A DNA stretch of 64,000 nt from Paenibacillus gyeongsangnamensis (GTDB lineage: Bacteria > Bacillota > Bacilli > Paenibacillales > NBRC-103111), in NCBI RefSeq assembly GCF_027533625.1, contig NZ_JAQAGZ010000004.1, positions 310,001 through 374,000 of the forward strand. The letters are read 5' to 3'. Position numbers and translations under genes: made by a program. Below the pieces are notes generated by a model that ran no database searches, was not told the DNA's origin, and was given only the letters and a program-made list of their open reading frames with translations. Shown in pieces: positions 31,018 through 42,062 of this stretch (position 1 is its first letter; each line of letters starts with the position of its first letter).

Positions 31018-34000
31018 TCAACCGGCTTCCATGATCGCCTCGTCATCCTCCAGCCGGACCGATACGAGCTTCGATACGCCGCCTTCCTCCATCGTGACGC
31101 CGTACAGCACGTCGGCTTCTTCCATGGTGCCCTTCCTATGCGTTACGACGATGAACTGCGTCTGCTGCGAGAATTCGCGCAAATATTCGGCAAAACGGGC
31201 CACGTTGGCCTCGTCCAGCGCCGCCTCCACCTCGTCGAGCACGCAGAACGGCACCGGTTTCACACGGATGATGGAGAATAGCAGCGCGATCGCCGTCAGC
31301 GCCCGTTCTCCCCCGGAGAGCAGCTGCAGATTTTGCAGCTTCTTGCCCGGGGGCTGGGCCACAATCTCAATGCCGGTGTCGAGCAGTTTATCCGGCTCCG
31401 ACAGAATCAGATCGGCCCGGCCGCCGCCGAACAGCTTCGCGAACACGACGACGAAGTGCGAGCGAATCGCATCGAAGGTCGAGCGGAACCGCTTCGACAT
31501 CTCCTCGTCCATTTCGCGAATGACCTGATACAGGGCCGTCTTCGCTTCGACCAGATCGTTCTTCTGCTCCGCCAGAAACTGGTACCGTTCGTTCACCCGT
31601 TGGTATTCCTCGATCGCGCCCAAATTGACGTCACCCAGCATGGCGATCTCGCGCTTCAGATCGCGCACCATATTCTGAGTACCGAGCACATCCTCAGGCA
31701 CCGGGTAACGCACCTTCGCCAGCTCGTAGCTGAGTTCGTAATCCTCGGACAGCTTCTTCAAGAGATTCTCCAGCTCGACATCGAGACGGTTGACCCGCAC
31801 CTCGGTCTGGTGAAGCTGCTCCTCAATCTGTTTCAGGAGGCTGCGCTGCTCGCGCGTCTTGCTCTCCTCCGCCTCCAGCTTGGCCACATGGCGGGCGCGT
31901 TCCGCCCGTTTCGTATCCAGCTGCTCGGAGCAGGATTGCTTCTTCAGCTTGAGATCGTTCAGCTGTTCGATCTGCAGCACCGTTTCCTGGTCATGGTTCG
32001 CCATATCCTGTTCCAGCTGGACGAGCATGCTCCGGTTGGCTTCGAGCTCGCTTAGCAGCGCTTCCAGCTCCAGACGGAAGCGGCGCTCCTGGTCCTCAAG
32101 CGATTGCTTCTCCTGACTGTGGGAAGCGACCTTGATTTTCAGGTCGGTGAGCTGGGTTTGCAGCTCTTCCTTCGCCGATTCGCTCGCTTTCCTGCGAATC
32201 TCGGCCTCACGGATCGCCTGCTGCTGTGCCGCTTCCCGCTGCTGCAGCCGCGCAGTAGCTTCCTGCGCGGCGGACTTCCGCGCCTCGAGCTCCTTGCGTT
32301 CCGCCGTCAGCGAGTCGCCGTCGGCGCCGTAGAGCGCCAGCTGGTCCGCGACCTGCTTCGCTTCATTCAAGAGCGGCTCCAGCGTAGCGCGGATTTGCTG
32401 CTCCTCCATGCGCAGGCCCTCAATGGAGGCCCGCAGCTCGTCCAGCTCCCGGTTCGCTTCCGCGATATCCTTCCGCACCTGCTCCGACTTCTGCCGCAGA
32501 TCCCGCAGCTGGTTTTCCGAGACCGTAATTTCCTCGTCCATCTCTTCGATCTGCCGCTGACGGCTGAGCAAGCTCGTCGTCTTCTTCTGCTGGCTGCCGC
32601 CGGTCATCGATCCGCCCGGATTGACGACATCGCCTTCCAGCGTGACGACGCGGTAGCGGTACTGCACGCGGGCGGCGATCCGGTTCGCGACCTCAAGCGT
32701 TTCCGCTAGAATGACGTTCCCGAGCAGGCTTCCCACGATCTGACGGTAAGCTGAGTCATACTGCACCAAATCCACAGCAATGCCGACGAAGCCCTCCATG
32801 CCCTCAAGCTGCCGCTGCTCGCTATCCGGAATAGACCTGCCGCGAATGACGTCCAGCGGCAGGAACGTCGCGCGTCCCAGCTGGCGGCGCTTCAGGAAAG
32901 CAATCGCCTCGCGCCCGTTCGCTTCGTTATCTACGACCACGTGCTGCAGAGCGCCGCCCAGCGCCGTCTCGACGGCTACTTCGACATGTGCCGGCACCTT
33001 CACCAGCTCCGCAATGGCGCCGTGAATCCCGCGGAGATCCTTGCGGTCCTTCGCCTTCAGTACTTCCTTGACCCCGTGCATAAAGCCGTCGTAATCATTC
33101 GCCATCTCGCGCATCGTATCCCGTCGCGAAATGAGCGCATGCAGCTTCTGCTCCCATTTGCGCAGCGCGGCCTGCGCCTCCTCAGACAAAGCTTGCTTGC
33201 CCTTCAGCCCTTGGCTTACCTGGAGATAAGCGTTGCGGCCTTTGTCGATCTCCCTCACGACCTGCTCGAGCCGGGATTCCAACGCTTGCTTCCGTTCCGC
33301 AATGCTTTCCTGCTGCTCCTGCCATTTGCGGTGCTCGTCTCCGAGCCGGTCGAGCCGGCGGCTGAGCGCCTCCAGCTGCTGCTCGGCATACCTCACCTCG
33401 TTGCGGGCATTGGCCATTTCGTTTAGTGTCTCGAGCAGCTCGCCCTTCAGTCGGTCCTCCTCCGCGCTGCTGATGCCACCGGCAACCCCTAGCAGCCGGT
33501 CCTCCTCCGCCTTGAGCTGACCTTGAACCCGTGCCAGGTCTTCGCCGATGCCTTGGATCTTGACGCGGTATTCCGCAAGCTCCGCTTCCTTGTCCGTAGA
33601 CCGCTGCTCCTGCTGGGCAATGGTTTGCTGCAGCTGCGTGCGATTGGAAGCAAAATTTTTCTTGCGCTCCTTGAGCACCTCGCCCTGGCCTTCGCACTTC
33701 TCGAATTCCTCGCTCAGCACGAGCAGATGCGCCTGGAGCTTCTCGATTTCTTCCTCCAGCCGGCGCGTTTCCCACCGGTCCTTCTCCAGCTGGGCATCAT
33801 GCAGGCTCACGAAGCCGGACAGCTCGAGCTGCTCTTTCTTCAGCTTCTCGACCTGATCTGTCATCGCCGTCCAGTTATCGTAGATTTGCTCGATCTGATG
33901 GACGTACATCGCGATTTCGCTGGACTTCAGCTCTTCCTTCAATTCCTTGAAGCGAATCGCCTTTGCCGATTGAATGCTTAGCGGCTCCAGCTGATCCTCA

Positions 34001-34593
34001 AGCTCCGTGACGAGGTCGTGAATCCGCAGCAGATTTTGCTCCGTCTCCTGCAGCTTCTTCTCGGTTTCCTTCTTGCGCGATTTATATTTGACGATCCCCG
34101 AGGCCTCTTCAAAAATGCCTCTCCGATCTTCCGATTTCGTACTCAAAATCTCTTCAATCCGGCCTTGCCCGATAATCGAATAAGCCTCTTTGCCGATCCC
34201 GGTGTCCATAAACAGCTCGGTAATGTCCTTGAGCCGGCAAGCCTGCTTGTTGATAAAATATTCGCTGTCCCCGCTCCGGTGCACCCTCCGGGTGACGGTC
34301 ACTTCGTTAAAATCCAGCGACAGCGACTGGCTCGAATTGTCCAGCGTCAATGAAACCTCGCCGTAATTGACCGCCTTGCGGGCGTCGCTTCCGGCGAAGA
34401 TAATGTCTTCCATCTTGCCCCCGCGCAGCGAGCGAGCGCTCTGTTCACCGAGCACCCAACGGATGCCGTCGGAGATGTTGCTCTTGCCGCTGCCGTTCGG
34501 GCCGACGACGGCCGTAATGCCTTGAACAAACTCCAGCTCCGTACGATCGGCGAACGACTTGAAGCCGGACAGCTCAATCCGTTTCAGAAACAA
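31018..34593 (-). CDS. smc: Chromosome segregation protein SMC
   Basis: 1,191 residues from a TTG at 34593 with GGGAGGTG 7 nt upstream; the ORF runs further to 34629 without a site. Walker [10 protein letters not shown] (about 31-39), two long coiled coils (about 170-500 and 680-1020), the hinge around 520-660 ([28 protein letters not shown]) and the C-terminal signature [16 protein letters not shown] plus Walker [13 protein letters not shown]. With ScpAB it condenses and segregates the chromosome. Located between rnc and ftsY as in B. subtilis. Confidence 0.96.
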   Translation of the reverse strand: MFLKRIELSGFKSFADRTELEFVQGITAVVGPNGSGKSNISDGIRWVLGEQSARSLRGGKMEDIIFAGSDARKAVNYGEVSLTLDNSSQSLSLDFNEVTVTRRVHRSGDSEYFINKQACRLKDITELFMDTGIGKEAYSIIGQGRIEEILSTKSEDRRGIFEEASGIVKYKSRKKETEKKLQETEQNLLRIHDLVTELEDQLEPLSIQSAKAIRFKELKEELKSSEIAMYVHQIEQIYDNWTAMTDQVEKLKKEQLELSGFVSLHDAQLEKDRWETRRLEEEIEKLQAHLLVLSEEFEKCEGQGEVLKERKKNFASNRTQLQQTIAQQEQRSTDKEAELAEYRVKIQGIGEDLARVQGQLKAEEDRLLGVAGGISSAEEDRLKGELLETLNEMANARNEVRYAEQQLEALSRRLDRLGDEHRKWQEQQESIAERKQALESRLEQVVREIDKGRNAYLQVSQGLKGKQALSEEAQAALRKWEQKLHALISRRDTMREMANDYDGFMHGVKEVLKAKDRKDLRGIHGAIAELVKVPAHVEVAVETALGGALQHVVVDNEANGREAIAFLKRRQLGRATFLPLDVIRGRSIPDSEQRQLEGMEGFVGIAVDLVQYDSAYRQIVGSLLGNVILAETLEVANRIAARVQYRYRVVTLEGDVVNPGGSMTGGSQQKKTTSLLSRQRQIEEMDEEITVSENQLRDLRQKSEQVRKDIAEANRELDELRASIEGLRMEEQQIRATLEPLLNEAKQVADQLALYGADGDSLTAERKELEARKSAAQEATARLQQREAAQQQAIREAEIRRKASESAKEELQTQLTDLKIKVASHSQEKQSLEDQERRFRLELEALLSELEANRSMLVQLEQDMANHDQETVLQIEQLNDLKLKKQSCSEQLDTKRAERARHVAKLEAEESKTREQRSLLKQIEEQLHQTEVRVNRLDVELENLLKKLSEDYELSYELAKVRYPVPEDVLGTQNMVRDLKREIAMLGDVNLGAIEEYQRVNERYQFLAEQKNDLVEAKTALYQVIREMDEEMSKRFRSTFDAIRSHFVVVFAKLFGGGRADLILSEPDKLLDTGIEIVAQPPGKKLQNLQLLSGGERALTAIALLFSIIRVKPVPFCVLDEVEAALDEANVARFAEYLREFSQQTQFIVVTHRKGTMEEADVLYGVTMEEGGVSKLVSVRLEDDEAIMEAG

Positions 34594-34665
34594 ATGCCTC
34601 ACCTCCCTGCTATTGTACCATATCCGCAACTGGCGGTAGTACGCATCTTTTGATGCCTCTCCACA

Positions 34666-34700
34666 AAAAAACGGCGCAGACAGCTGTAACTCAGCCGCCT
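34666..34700 (-). terminator. Probable terminator between rnc and smc
   Basis: A CGGC...GCCG-closed hairpin with an inner AGCTG-type helix is followed by TTTTTTTG on the minus strand just past rnc. Read-through into smc is likely since its start is only 70 bp further on. Confidence 0.5.
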
Positions 34701-34724
34701 CCGCCGCATCATGTCTGCCTTACA

Positions 34725-35429
34725 CTAGGACGGCCGCACCTCAACCTTCAAGGTTTCGAGCGCTTCCGCCGCCGCATGCTGCTCCGCTTCCTTCTTGGAG
34801 CGTCCGCTGCCCGTCCCGAGCAGCTTGTCGTGGAGATAGACCTCCGCCACGAACTCCCGCTCGTGAGCCGGTCCCCGCTCGTCTACGATCTTGTACTCGA
34901 GCGGCCCCATGCAGATCTGCTGGACATGCTCCTGCAGGAGCGTCTTATAGTCGGCCGTAAGCAGCTTTCCCTGCTTCGGAAGAAACGGGAACATGGATTT
35001 GCGCAGAAACCCGCACACCACTTCGAGCCCCTGGTCCAAATACAGCGCCCCGATGAACGATTCGAACACATCCGCGAGCAGCGCCGGACGGGTACGTCCG
35101 CCGGTCAGCTCTTCTCCTTTGCCGAGCAGCACATAGGAACCGAACTCGAGCTGCTCGGCGAAGCCGACGAGCGAGGGCTCGCAAACGATGGAGGCGCGAA
35201 GCTTGGTCAGTTCACCTTCCGTACGGTCCGGGTACTTCTGGAACAAATACTCCGATACCGTCAACTCCAGCACCGCATCCCCCAAAAACTCCAACCGTTC
35301 ATTGTCTTTGTAGGAGCCGACGCGATGTTCATTGACATAGGAAGAATGCGTAAACGCCTGCCGTAGCAATTCAGGATCGCGAAAAGCGATCCCCAGCTCC
35401 GACTGCAGCTGCTTCAAGTTGCGATGCAT
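34725..35429 (-). CDS. rnc: Ribonuclease III
   Basis: 234 residues from the ATG at 35429 behind GGGTGGTG. The catalytic signature [20 protein letters not shown] and the second acidic site [20 protein letters not shown] precede a C-terminal double-stranded RNA-binding domain ([12 protein letters not shown]...[18 protein letters not shown]). It processes rRNA, scRNA and mRNAs. Order rnc-smc-ftsY conserved. Confidence 0.95.
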   Translation of the reverse strand: MHRNLKQLQSELGIAFRDPELLRQAFTHSSYVNEHRVGSYKDNERLEFLGDAVLELTVSEYLFQKYPDRTEGELTKLRASIVCEPSLVGFAEQLEFGSYVLLGKGEELTGGRTRPALLADVFESFIGALYLDQGLEVVCGFLRKSMFPFLPKQGKLLTADYKTLLQEHVQQICMGPLEYKIVDERGPAHEREFVAEVYLHDKLLGTGSGRSKKEAEQHAAAEALETLKVEVRPS

Positions 35430-35597
35430 CTCTTCACCACCCACAAGTACGCTAGAAACGGATTTACAGTCTGTACTTTAAGCCCTCCTGAAAGCGGGAG
35501 CAAGCCTCCGGCTTCCGCCGTATAAGAAGCGGCTGCTTAAAAGGGGCTCTGCCCGCCGTCAACCAAGGCGGTAATAGTATGATCCCAGCGGAAACCT

Positions 35598-36836
35598 TTA
35601 TGCTTCGAATTTCTTAAGAATAATCGTAGCGTTATGTCCACCGAAGCCGAAAGAGTTCGACATCACGACGCGAAGATCCGCTTGGCGCGGAACATTCGGA
35701 ACATAGTCCAGATCGCATTCCGGATCCTGGTTCTCGAGGTTGATCGTCGGAGGGATCATGCCGTGCTTCAGGGCAAGCGAGCAAATAAGAGCTTCTACGC
35801 CGCCGGCCGCGCCGAGCAAATGGCCCGTCATCGATTTGGTCGAGCTGACGGCCAGCTTGTAAGCATGGTCGCCGAACGACTTCTTGATCGCCGTCGTTTC
35901 CGACTTGTCGCCTACCGACGTCGAAGTGCCGTGAGCATTAATGTAATCGACTTCTTCAAAAGCGATTCCGGCGTCTTTCACCGCCTTCGTCATGCAGCGC
36001 GCCGCGCCGTCCGGATCCGGATCGGTCATATGGTAGGCGTCGCCGCTCATCCCGTAGCCGATCACTTCGCCGTAAATCTTGGCTCCGCGCTTCTGCGCAT
36101 GCTCCAGCGATTCGAGAATCAGAATGCCGGCGCCTTCGCCCATGACGAACCCGTCGCGGCCCGTATCGAACGGACGGCTAGCCTTCTCCGGCTCGTCGTT
36201 GCGGGTGGACATCGCGCGCAGCGCACAGAATCCCGCTACGCCCGTCGGACTGATCGTCGCTTCCGCCCCGCCGCAGATCATGACGTCGGCATCGCCGCGC
36301 ATAATCGTTTTGTAGGCGTCGCCGATGGAATGCGTACCGGTTGCACAGGCCGTAACGGCTGTGCTGTTCGGGCCTTTGGCGCCCGTCATCATCGAGACTT
36401 GGCCGGAGCCCATATTGGCGATCATCATCGGAATAAAGAACGGGCTTACGCGCTTCGGTCCTTTTTCGAGCAAAATTTTATGCTGCTCTTCCCAGGTTTG
36501 CAGGCCTCCGATGCCGGAGCCGACATAGACGCCTACACGCTCCGGGTCGGTATCTTCCTTCACGTTCAGCCCCGCGTCTTCCAGCGCCTTGAGACTGGCC
36601 GCCACGGCAAACTGCACGAAACGGTCCATCCGGCGCGCTTCCTTTTTATCGAAATAATCCTCTGGATTAAAATCCTTGATCTCTGCCGCAATGCGGGTCG
36701 GATATTCGGATACGTCGAACGATTCGATCAAGCTTACGCCGGATTTGCCTGCGAGCAGGTTGCTCCAGAACGTCTCCAGGTCGTGCCCGAGCGAAGTCAT
36801 AACGCCAAGTCCTGTAACGACAACTCTTTGATTCAC
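35598..36836 (-). CDS. fabF: 3-oxoacyl-ACP synthase II
   Basis: 412 residues from a GTG at 36836 behind AGAGGTGG. Catalytic triad: Cys in [14 protein letters not shown] (about 165), His in [15 protein letters not shown] (about 303) and His in [16 protein letters not shown] (about 340). It condenses malonyl-ACP with acyl-ACP in fatty acid elongation. Follows acpP. Confidence 0.95.
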   Translation of the reverse strand: MNQRVVVTGLGVMTSLGHDLETFWSNLLAGKSGVSLIESFDVSEYPTRIAAEIKDFNPEDYFDKKEARRMDRFVQFAVAASLKALEDAGLNVKEDTDPERVGVYVGSGIGGLQTWEEQHKILLEKGPKRVSPFFIPMMIANMGSGQVSMMTGAKGPNSTAVTACATGTHSIGDAYKTIMRGDADVMICGGAEATISPTGVAGFCALRAMSTRNDEPEKASRPFDTGRDGFVMGEGAGILILESLEHAQKRGAKIYGEVIGYGMSGDAYHMTDPDPDGAARCMTKAVKDAGIAFEEVDYINAHGTSTSVGDKSETTAIKKSFGDHAYKLAVSSTKSMTGHLLGAAGGVEALICSLALKHGMIPPTINLENQDPECDLDYVPNVPRQADLRVVMSNSFGFGGHNATIILKKFEA

Positions 36837-36938
36837 AGTAAACCACCTCTATCGGAAATAACTTTCGTTATGTATCTCGTTTTCATGAGTCTTAGTAATG
36901 GAGATAAGTCCCGCTAGGGTTAACGGGACTTATAACGC

Positions 36939-37172
36939 TTAGGTATGAGATTTTATGTAATCAACTACCTGACCTACAGTAGTGATCTTCTCTGCATCTT
37001 CATCAGAGATTTCCAAGTCAAACTCATCTTCTAATTCCATAACCAACTCGACAACGTCGAGAGAATCGGCACCTAAATCATCTTTAAAAGATGCTTCGAG
37101 TGTCACTTCCGCCTCATCCACGCCGAGACGGTCAACGACGATTCGTTTTACGCGATCTACAACATCGGACAT
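36939..37172 (-). CDS. acpP: Acyl carrier protein
   Basis: 77 residues from the ATG at 37172, preceded by GGAGGTGAACC. The phosphopantetheine attachment Ser is in [19 protein letters not shown]. It carries acyl chains through fatty acid synthesis. The gap to fabF is about 100 bp and to fabG about 110 bp. Confidence 0.96.
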   Translation of the reverse strand: MSDVVDRVKRIVVDRLGVDEAEVTLEASFKDDLGADSLDVVELVMELEDEFDLEISDEDAEKITTVGQVVDYIKSHT

Positions 37173-37282
37173 CCGGTTCACCTCCTCCATGGTATTATAC
37201 TGAACTTATGGACAAATTGCCATAGCCATCCCATTCCGGGCTGAAAAAAACCGTTTCTGTTAAAATCCCCCATGGGGATGGG

Positions 37283-38023
37283 CTACATATACATGCCGCC
37301 GTCGACGTGAATCGTTTGTCCCGTCAGGTACGAAGCGTCTTCGGACGCCAGGTAGCGAACGGCCTTTGCGATATCCTCCGGCTGGCCGAGACGCGCCAGC
37401 GGAATTTGCTGCTGCAGCTGAGCGCGGAGCTCCTCCGACAGCTTGTCCGTCATGTCGGTTTCAATAAAGCCCGGAGCGACGCAGTTCACCGTAATGCCCC
37501 GCGAAGCAAGCTCCTTGGCTGCCGCCTTCGTCATGCCGATGACGCCCGCTTTGGCCGCGACATAATTGACCTGCCCCGGATTGCCCAGCGCGCCGACAAC
37601 GGAGGAAATGTTGATGATCCGGCCGGAACGCTGCTTCATCATCGGGCGGGTTGCGGCTTTCACGCAGTTGAATACGCCCTTCAGATTCGTTTCGATGACC
37701 TGATCGAATTCTTCTTCCTTCATGCGCATAATCAAATTGTCCCGCGTAATGCCGGCATTATTCACAAGAATGTCAACGCGGCCGAATGCTTCCAGAACTT
37801 GCTTGAACATGTCCTCGACTTCTTGAGCGGAGCCGACGTTCGCTTTCACCTTGAACGAGCGTCTGCCGAGCGCTTCGATCTGCTGCACGACCTCCTGGGC
37901 GGCCCCCTCGCTGCCCGCATAGTTCACGACGACATCCGCGCCGGCTTCCGCGAGGTTAAGCGCAATGGCCCGCCCGATGCCTCTGGAGGCGCCGGTCACA
38001 AGAGCGACTTTTCCCGTAAGCAT
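37283..38023 (-). CDS. fabG: 3-oxoacyl-ACP reductase
   Basis: 246 residues. Classical [23 protein letters not shown] binds NADPH, catalytic Ser in [10 protein letters not shown] (about 140), [11 protein letters not shown] carries Tyr and Lys (about 153/157), and [12 protein letters not shown] follows. Strong GGAGGGAGAATCC site. Between acpP and fabD. Confidence 0.95.
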   Translation of the reverse strand: MLTGKVALVTGASRGIGRAIALNLAEAGADVVVNYAGSEGAAQEVVQQIEALGRRSFKVKANVGSAQEVEDMFKQVLEAFGRVDILVNNAGITRDNLIMRMKEEEFDQVIETNLKGVFNCVKAATRPMMKQRSGRIINISSVVGALGNPGQVNYVAAKAGVIGMTKAAAKELASRGITVNCVAPGFIETDMTDKLSEELRAQLQQQIPLARLGQPEDIAKAVRYLASEDASYLTGQTIHVDGGMYM

Positions 38024-38050
38024 AAGCTGGATTCTCCCTCCATTACAAAA

Positions 38051-39001
38051 TCAATCGGATGATGCCGCGGTTTCGAGCTGGAACTTATTAATCGCTTCCA
38101 GACTATTGATCGAATACGTCTTGACCGTACGATCGATTTTCTTAATCAGCCCTGCAAGTACCGTTCCGGAGCCGAATTCCACGAAGGTGTCAACCCCCTG
38201 CGCGATCAGCCAAGACACGCTGTCTTCCCACAAGACGGAAGAATGCACCTGTTCCACCAGCAGCTCGCGGATCTCGCCGGGCTCCTGCACAGCCTTGGCC
38301 GTAACGTTCGCAACGACTGGCACGGCGGCGGACTTCATCGGAAGCTCCGCCAGCACGCCGGCAAGCCGCTCGGAAGCCGGCTTCATCAGCGACGAATGGA
38401 ACGGGCCGCTGACCTCCAGCTGCAGCACGCGCTTCGCTCCGATCTCCTTGCCGCGCTCTATGACGGCCGCAACTCCCTCCTTGCTGCCGGACACGACGAT
38501 CTGTCCGGGACAGTTCAGGTTCGCGAGCTCCACCACCGCACCGCCGGAAGAAATCTCCGAGCACAGGCGCTGCAGCGCATCGCGCTCGGCGCCGAGCACA
38601 GCCGCCATCGCCCCGATGCCGCCGGGCACGGCCTGCTCCATGAACTCTCCGCGGGCGCGCACAGTACGCACGGCATCCTCGAAGCCGATCGCTCCGGCCG
38701 CGACCAGCGCGCTGTATTCACCCAGGCTGTGTCCGGCCGCGAAATCCGGACGGACGTCGTGGCGGGCGCGGAACGCTTCCAGATACGCGATGCTGGTCGT
38801 CAGCAGCGCCGGCTGGGTATGGTATGTAATCTTCAGCTCTTCCTCCGGCCCCTCGAACGCGATCCGGCTCAGGCTGTAGCCGAGCGCCTCGTCGGCAGCA
38901 TCGAAGATCCGGCGGCTCTCCGCCGCCGCTTCGTATACGTCTTTCCCCATGCCGACCGACTGGGCGCCTTGGCCCGGGAATACAAATGCGATTTTACCCA
39001 T
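38051..39001 (-). CDS. fabD: Malonyl-CoA:ACP transacylase
   Basis: 316 residues from the ATG at 39001 behind GGGGAGTG. FVFPGQGAQSVGMGKD, catalytic Ser in AGHSLGEYSALVAAG (about 92), Arg in VRARGEFMEQA and His in VSGPFHSSLM (about 200). It loads malonyl onto ACP. Between fabH and fabG. Confidence 0.95.
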   Translation of the reverse strand: MGKIAFVFPGQGAQSVGMGKDVYEAAAESRRIFDAADEALGYSLSRIAFEGPEEELKITYHTQPALLTTSIAYLEAFRARHDVRPDFAAGHSLGEYSALVAAGAIGFEDAVRTVRARGEFMEQAVPGGIGAMAAVLGAERDALQRLCSEISSGGAVVELANLNCPGQIVVSGSKEGVAAVIERGKEIGAKRVLQLEVSGPFHSSLMKPASERLAGVLAELPMKSAAVPVVANVTAKAVQEPGEIRELLVEQVHSSVLWEDSVSWLIAQGVDTFVEFGSGTVLAGLIKKIDRTVKTYSINSLEAINKFQLETAASSD

Positions 39002-39059
39002 CTTTCTAAACACTCCCCTATTGCAAACTACTCGAGCCTCTGCCGAGGCTCCGGAGGTT

Positions 39060-40052
39060 TTACCAGACCAGAACGGACGCGCCCCAGGTCAAGCCGCCCC
39101 CGAAGCCGACCAGTACGAGGCAGTCTCCTTCGCGTACCCGACCGGCTTCCGCCGCCTCGGCCAGAGCCACCGGAATGGACGCCGCCGACATGTTGCCGTA
39201 TTTGTCCAGGTTGATCATGCACTTGTCTTCGCTGAGATTCAGCTTCTGCAGCGCCGACTGGATAATGCGGATGTTCGCCTGATGCGGGACGAGCAGGTCC
39301 ACTTCCGACTTGTCGATGCCCGCTTTGCGCAGCGCTTCCTCTGCGGAGCCACCCATGATGCGCACGGCGAATTTGAACACTTCGGCCCCTGCCATATAAA
39401 TAAAGTGCTGCTTGCCCTCCAGGCTCTGCGGCGATGCCGGGCAGCGGGAGCCGCCGCCCGTAATTTTGAGCAGCTCTCCTCCTGCGCCGTCCGCACCGAT
39501 CTCGAACGACTTGAAACCGCGCCCTTCCGGCACAGGCCCGATAACGGCCGCGCCCGCACCGTCCCCGAACAGGATGCAGGTGTTACGGTCGGTATAATCC
39601 GTAATTTTGGACAAGCATTCCGCGCCGATGACGAGTGCATATTTATAAATGCCCATCGCGATAAAATTCGACGCGTTCGCCAGCCCGTAGATAAAGCCCG
39701 AGCAGGCAGCGGACAGATCGAACGCCGCCGCCTTCTTGGCGCCGAGCTTATCCTGCAGAATGCAGGCCGTGGACGGGAACGCCATATCCGGCGTAATCGT
39801 GGCCACGATGATCAGATCGAGCTGCTCTGCGGTGATGCCAGCATTTTTCAGCGCGATGAGCGACGCCTCATACGCCAGGTCGGAGGAAGCCTGCTCGGCG
39901 GAAGCAATCCGCCGCTCCCGGATGCCCGTACGCGTAACGATCCATTCGTCGTTCGTATCGACCATTTGCTCCAGGTCGTGATTCGTAAGTACTTTCTCAG
40001 GGACGTATTTACCAGTTCCTATAATGCCCACCTGAATTAAACTCATGCCCAT
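39060..40052 (-). CDS. fabH: 3-oxoacyl-ACP synthase III
   Basis: 330 residues. IIGTGKYVPEKVLTNHDLEQ, catalytic Cys in AFDLSAACSGFIYGL (about 112), His in LLVPHQANIRII (about 252) and Asn in NLDKYGNMSAASI (about 282). It starts fatty acid synthesis from acyl-CoA and malonyl-ACP. Its ATG shares the final A of the plsX stop (TAATG). Confidence 0.95.
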   Translation of the reverse strand: MGMSLIQVGIIGTGKYVPEKVLTNHDLEQMVDTNDEWIVTRTGIRERRIASAEQASSDLAYEASLIALKNAGITAEQLDLIIVATITPDMAFPSTACILQDKLGAKKAAAFDLSAACSGFIYGLANASNFIAMGIYKYALVIGAECLSKITDYTDRNTCILFGDGAGAAVIGPVPEGRGFKSFEIGADGAGGELLKITGGGSRCPASPQSLEGKQHFIYMAGAEVFKFAVRIMGGSAEEALRKAGIDKSEVDLLVPHQANIRIIQSALQKLNLSEDKCMINLDKYGNMSAASIPVALAEAAEAGRVREGDCLVLVGFGGGLTWGASVLVW

Positions 40053-41068
40053 TACATCTCGCTTCCGTTACTGTTTTCCGTCATGCCGCCGATCCCCGTC
40101 GAGATGCTCTGCAGCAGTCCGCCCGCCACCGCGATTCGCGCTTGCCGGACGGCGTTCTTGATCGCATGGCCGCCGGAAGAGCCGTGGCTCTTCAGCACGA
40201 GGCCGTTAATGCCGAGGAGCGGCGCCGCGCCGTGCTCCGCGTAGTCCATCTTCTTGCGCAGCTGCAGCATGCCGTTCTTTACCACCAGCGCGGCCAGCTT
40301 TGTGATGAAGCTGCGCATGAATTGCTTCTTCAGCTCCGACATCAGGACCGATGCGGTCCCTTCCATCGACTTGAGCATGATGTTGCCCGAGAAGCCGTCG
40401 CAGACGAGCACGTCGCATGGCCTCCGGAGCACATCGCGCGATTCCACATTGCCTACAAAATGGATCGGAGCCGTCGCCAGCAGCGGGAACGCCGCTTTGG
40501 TCAGCTCGTTGCCCTTCATCTCCTCCGTGCCGACGTTCAGCAGTCCTACGCGCGGCTTGTCCACGCCATGGACCTTGCTCCGGTAAATGCTGCCCATGAC
40601 CGCGTACTGCACGAGCTGCTCGGGCGTAGCGTCCATGTTCGCCCCCAGATCGAGGGCGAGCAGCCCTTCCCCGTCCATCGTCGGCAGCATCGGCGCCAGC
40701 GCCGGACGCTCAATGCCTTTCAAGCGGCCCACCACAAGCAGTCCCATCGTCATGAGCGCGCCCGTATTGCCCGCCGAAATCATCGCGTCGGCTTCGCCGT
40801 CCTTGACCATGCGTCCGGCGACCACCATGGACGCATCCTTTTTGCGGCGCACCGCCTTTACCGGTTCGTCGTCAGCCTCAATGACTTCGCTCGCGTGCCT
40901 GATTTCCACGTTGCCCGGCCGGTCCTTGCTGATCAGCGGCTCCAGCCGGTCCTTGTCCCCCACTAAAATGACCGTCGTGTCGGTCCATTCTCTGGCGGCT
41001 GCGATCGCTCCCTCCACGTTCGCCTGCGGCGCGTGGTCTCCACCCATGGCGTCAATCGCTATCCGCAT
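40052..41068 (-). CDS. plsX: Phosphate acyltransferase PlsX
   Basis: 338 residues from the ATG at 41068 (GGAGGAG upstream), inside the 3' end of fapR (17-bp overlap). MRIAIDAMGGDHAPQANVEG is the family N-terminus; MISAGNTGALMTMG and CDGFSGNIMLKSMEGTA follow. It makes acyl-phosphate from acyl-ACP for phospholipid synthesis. Regulated with fapR. Confidence 0.95.
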   Translation of the reverse strand: MRIAIDAMGGDHAPQANVEGAIAAAREWTDTTVILVGDKDRLEPLISKDRPGNVEIRHASEVIEADDEPVKAVRRKKDASMVVAGRMVKDGEADAMISAGNTGALMTMGLLVVGRLKGIERPALAPMLPTMDGEGLLALDLGANMDATPEQLVQYAVMGSIYRSKVHGVDKPRVGLLNVGTEEMKGNELTKAAFPLLATAPIHFVGNVESRDVLRRPCDVLVCDGFSGNIMLKSMEGTASVLMSELKKQFMRSFITKLAALVVKNGMLQLRKKMDYAEHGAAPLLGINGLVLKSHGSSGGHAIKNAVRQARIAVAGGLLQSISTGIGGMTENSNGSEM

Positions 41069-41660
41069 GAAGCTCTCCTCCTTCGAAGCGGTCTTTGCTC
41101 GAATGATAAATGATGAAATTGCCTTGAAAAACCACTTCGTCTCCGACGTAGGTGAACACTTCCACCTTCGCCTTCCCTTTGGATAACGACCGGACATAAG
41201 CTTTGGCGATGCATTTCTCATGCAGCTTCACGGAACGGACGAACCGGATGTCCGCCGCCGCCGTCAAAGCCACCGGATCGTTGATCAGTGCGACGGCAAG
41301 CGAATTCGCCTGGGAGAATACGTGATGCCCCCTGGCGATCTTGGTCCGCGAAAACACGTGCTCCTCCCGGATCTCGAACATCGAGATGCCGCTCTTGTCC
41401 AACTGCAGGTCGATCACGTCCCCGATAACCTCATGCAGAGGCAGGGAACGTACCTGATCGTACGACTGCTCCGCCATCAGCTTCATCCGCTCGCGCAGCT
41501 CCGGAATGCCCAGCTCCAGACGGTCCAAGCGGATCGTCTGGATGCTGACGTGAAACAATTTCGTCAAGTCTTCGTCGGTTATAAAAGGGTTCTCTTCAAT
41601 CGCTTTCGCCAGCTGCTGCTGACGCTGTCGTTTCGGAAGGCGTTCGATCGCGAGCACCAC
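41052..41660 (-). CDS. fapR: Fatty acid/phospholipid regulator FapR
   Basis: 202 residues: N-terminal DeoR-like helix-turn-helix (ITDEDLTKLFHVSIQTIRLD) and a C-terminal hot-dog domain (FSRTKIARGHHVFSQANSLAVAL) that binds malonyl-CoA, the inducer. It represses lipid synthesis genes, including its own operon fapR-plsX-fabHDG. The annotated GTG is closely preceded by AAAGGTG, so the exact start is uncertain. A candidate operator lies about 55 bp upstream. Confidence 0.93.
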   Translation of the reverse strand: MVLAIERLPKRQRQQQLAKAIEENPFITDEDLTKLFHVSIQTIRLDRLELGIPELRERMKLMAEQSYDQVRSLPLHEVIGDVIDLQLDKSGISMFEIREEHVFSRTKIARGHHVFSQANSLAVALINDPVALTAAADIRFVRSVKLHEKCIAKAYVRSLSKGKAKVEVFTYVGDEVVFQGNFIIYHSSKDRFEGGELHADSD

Positions 41661-41715
41661 CTTTGATTAGCATGAATAAGGATGTCCCATCCTATGCGTA
41701 TGACCTTGCACTAAA

Positions 41716-41736
41716 TCTTATGACCAAGTAATAAGA
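41716..41736 (-). promoter_or_regulatory. Candidate FapR operator
   Basis: Inverted repeat TCTTAT-N9-ATAAGA, read as CTTATTACTTGGTCATAAG on the minus strand, resembles the FapR site in layout and overlaps a possible -35 TTGGTC whose -10 would be TCATAC 18 bp downstream. It lies in the fapR promoter interval. Confidence 0.5.
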
Positions 41737-41791
41737 GATAGTATAATGGATTCGGCCTCAAAAGGAAAGCGGCTCCCGGCAAAATAGCAAA

Positions 41792-41820
41792 ATAGCACCC
41801 CGCTTGAAGCGAGGCGCTAT
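41792..41820 (-). terminator. Terminator of rpmF
   Basis: A 12-bp stem (ATAGCGCCTCGCTT/AAGCGGGGTGCTAT with wobble pairs) followed on the minus strand by TTTTGC, 24 bp past rpmF. Confidence 0.8.
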
Positions 41821-41843
41821 CTCTCGTGCAACCGATAATGAAA

Positions 41844-42017
41844 TTATTGGTTGATGATCTCTCTTTTCTTGTAAGTTCCGCAAACTTTGCAAACGCGGTG
41901 AGCCAGCTTCAGTTCTCCGCAGTTATCGCATTTAACCATTCCCGGTACTTCGAGTTTAAAGTGAGTGCGGCGCTTGTCGCGGCGCGTTTTGGATGTTCTC
42001 CTTTGAGGTACTGCCAT
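41844..42017 (-). CDS. rpmF: Ribosomal protein L32
   Basis: 57 residues from the ATG at 42017 behind [32 protein letters not shown] and a zinc ribbon [18 protein letters not shown] identify L32 of the zinc-containing form. Follows yceD as in most bacteria. Confidence 0.95.
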   Translation of the reverse strand: MAVPQRRTSKTRRDKRRTHFKLEVPGMVKCDNCGELKLAHRVCKVCGTYKKREIINQ

Positions 42018-42062
42018 GTATCCCACCTCCTTCAACGAATTCATGGTGCAGGGAGCTAAAGC

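Noticed and set aside
35634-36917. 427-codon plus-strand ORF opposite fabF
   Set aside because: Antisense shadow; FabF motifs are complete on the minus strand.
38949-40040. 363-codon plus-strand ORF opposite fabH
   Set aside because: Antisense shadow of FabH; no family features.
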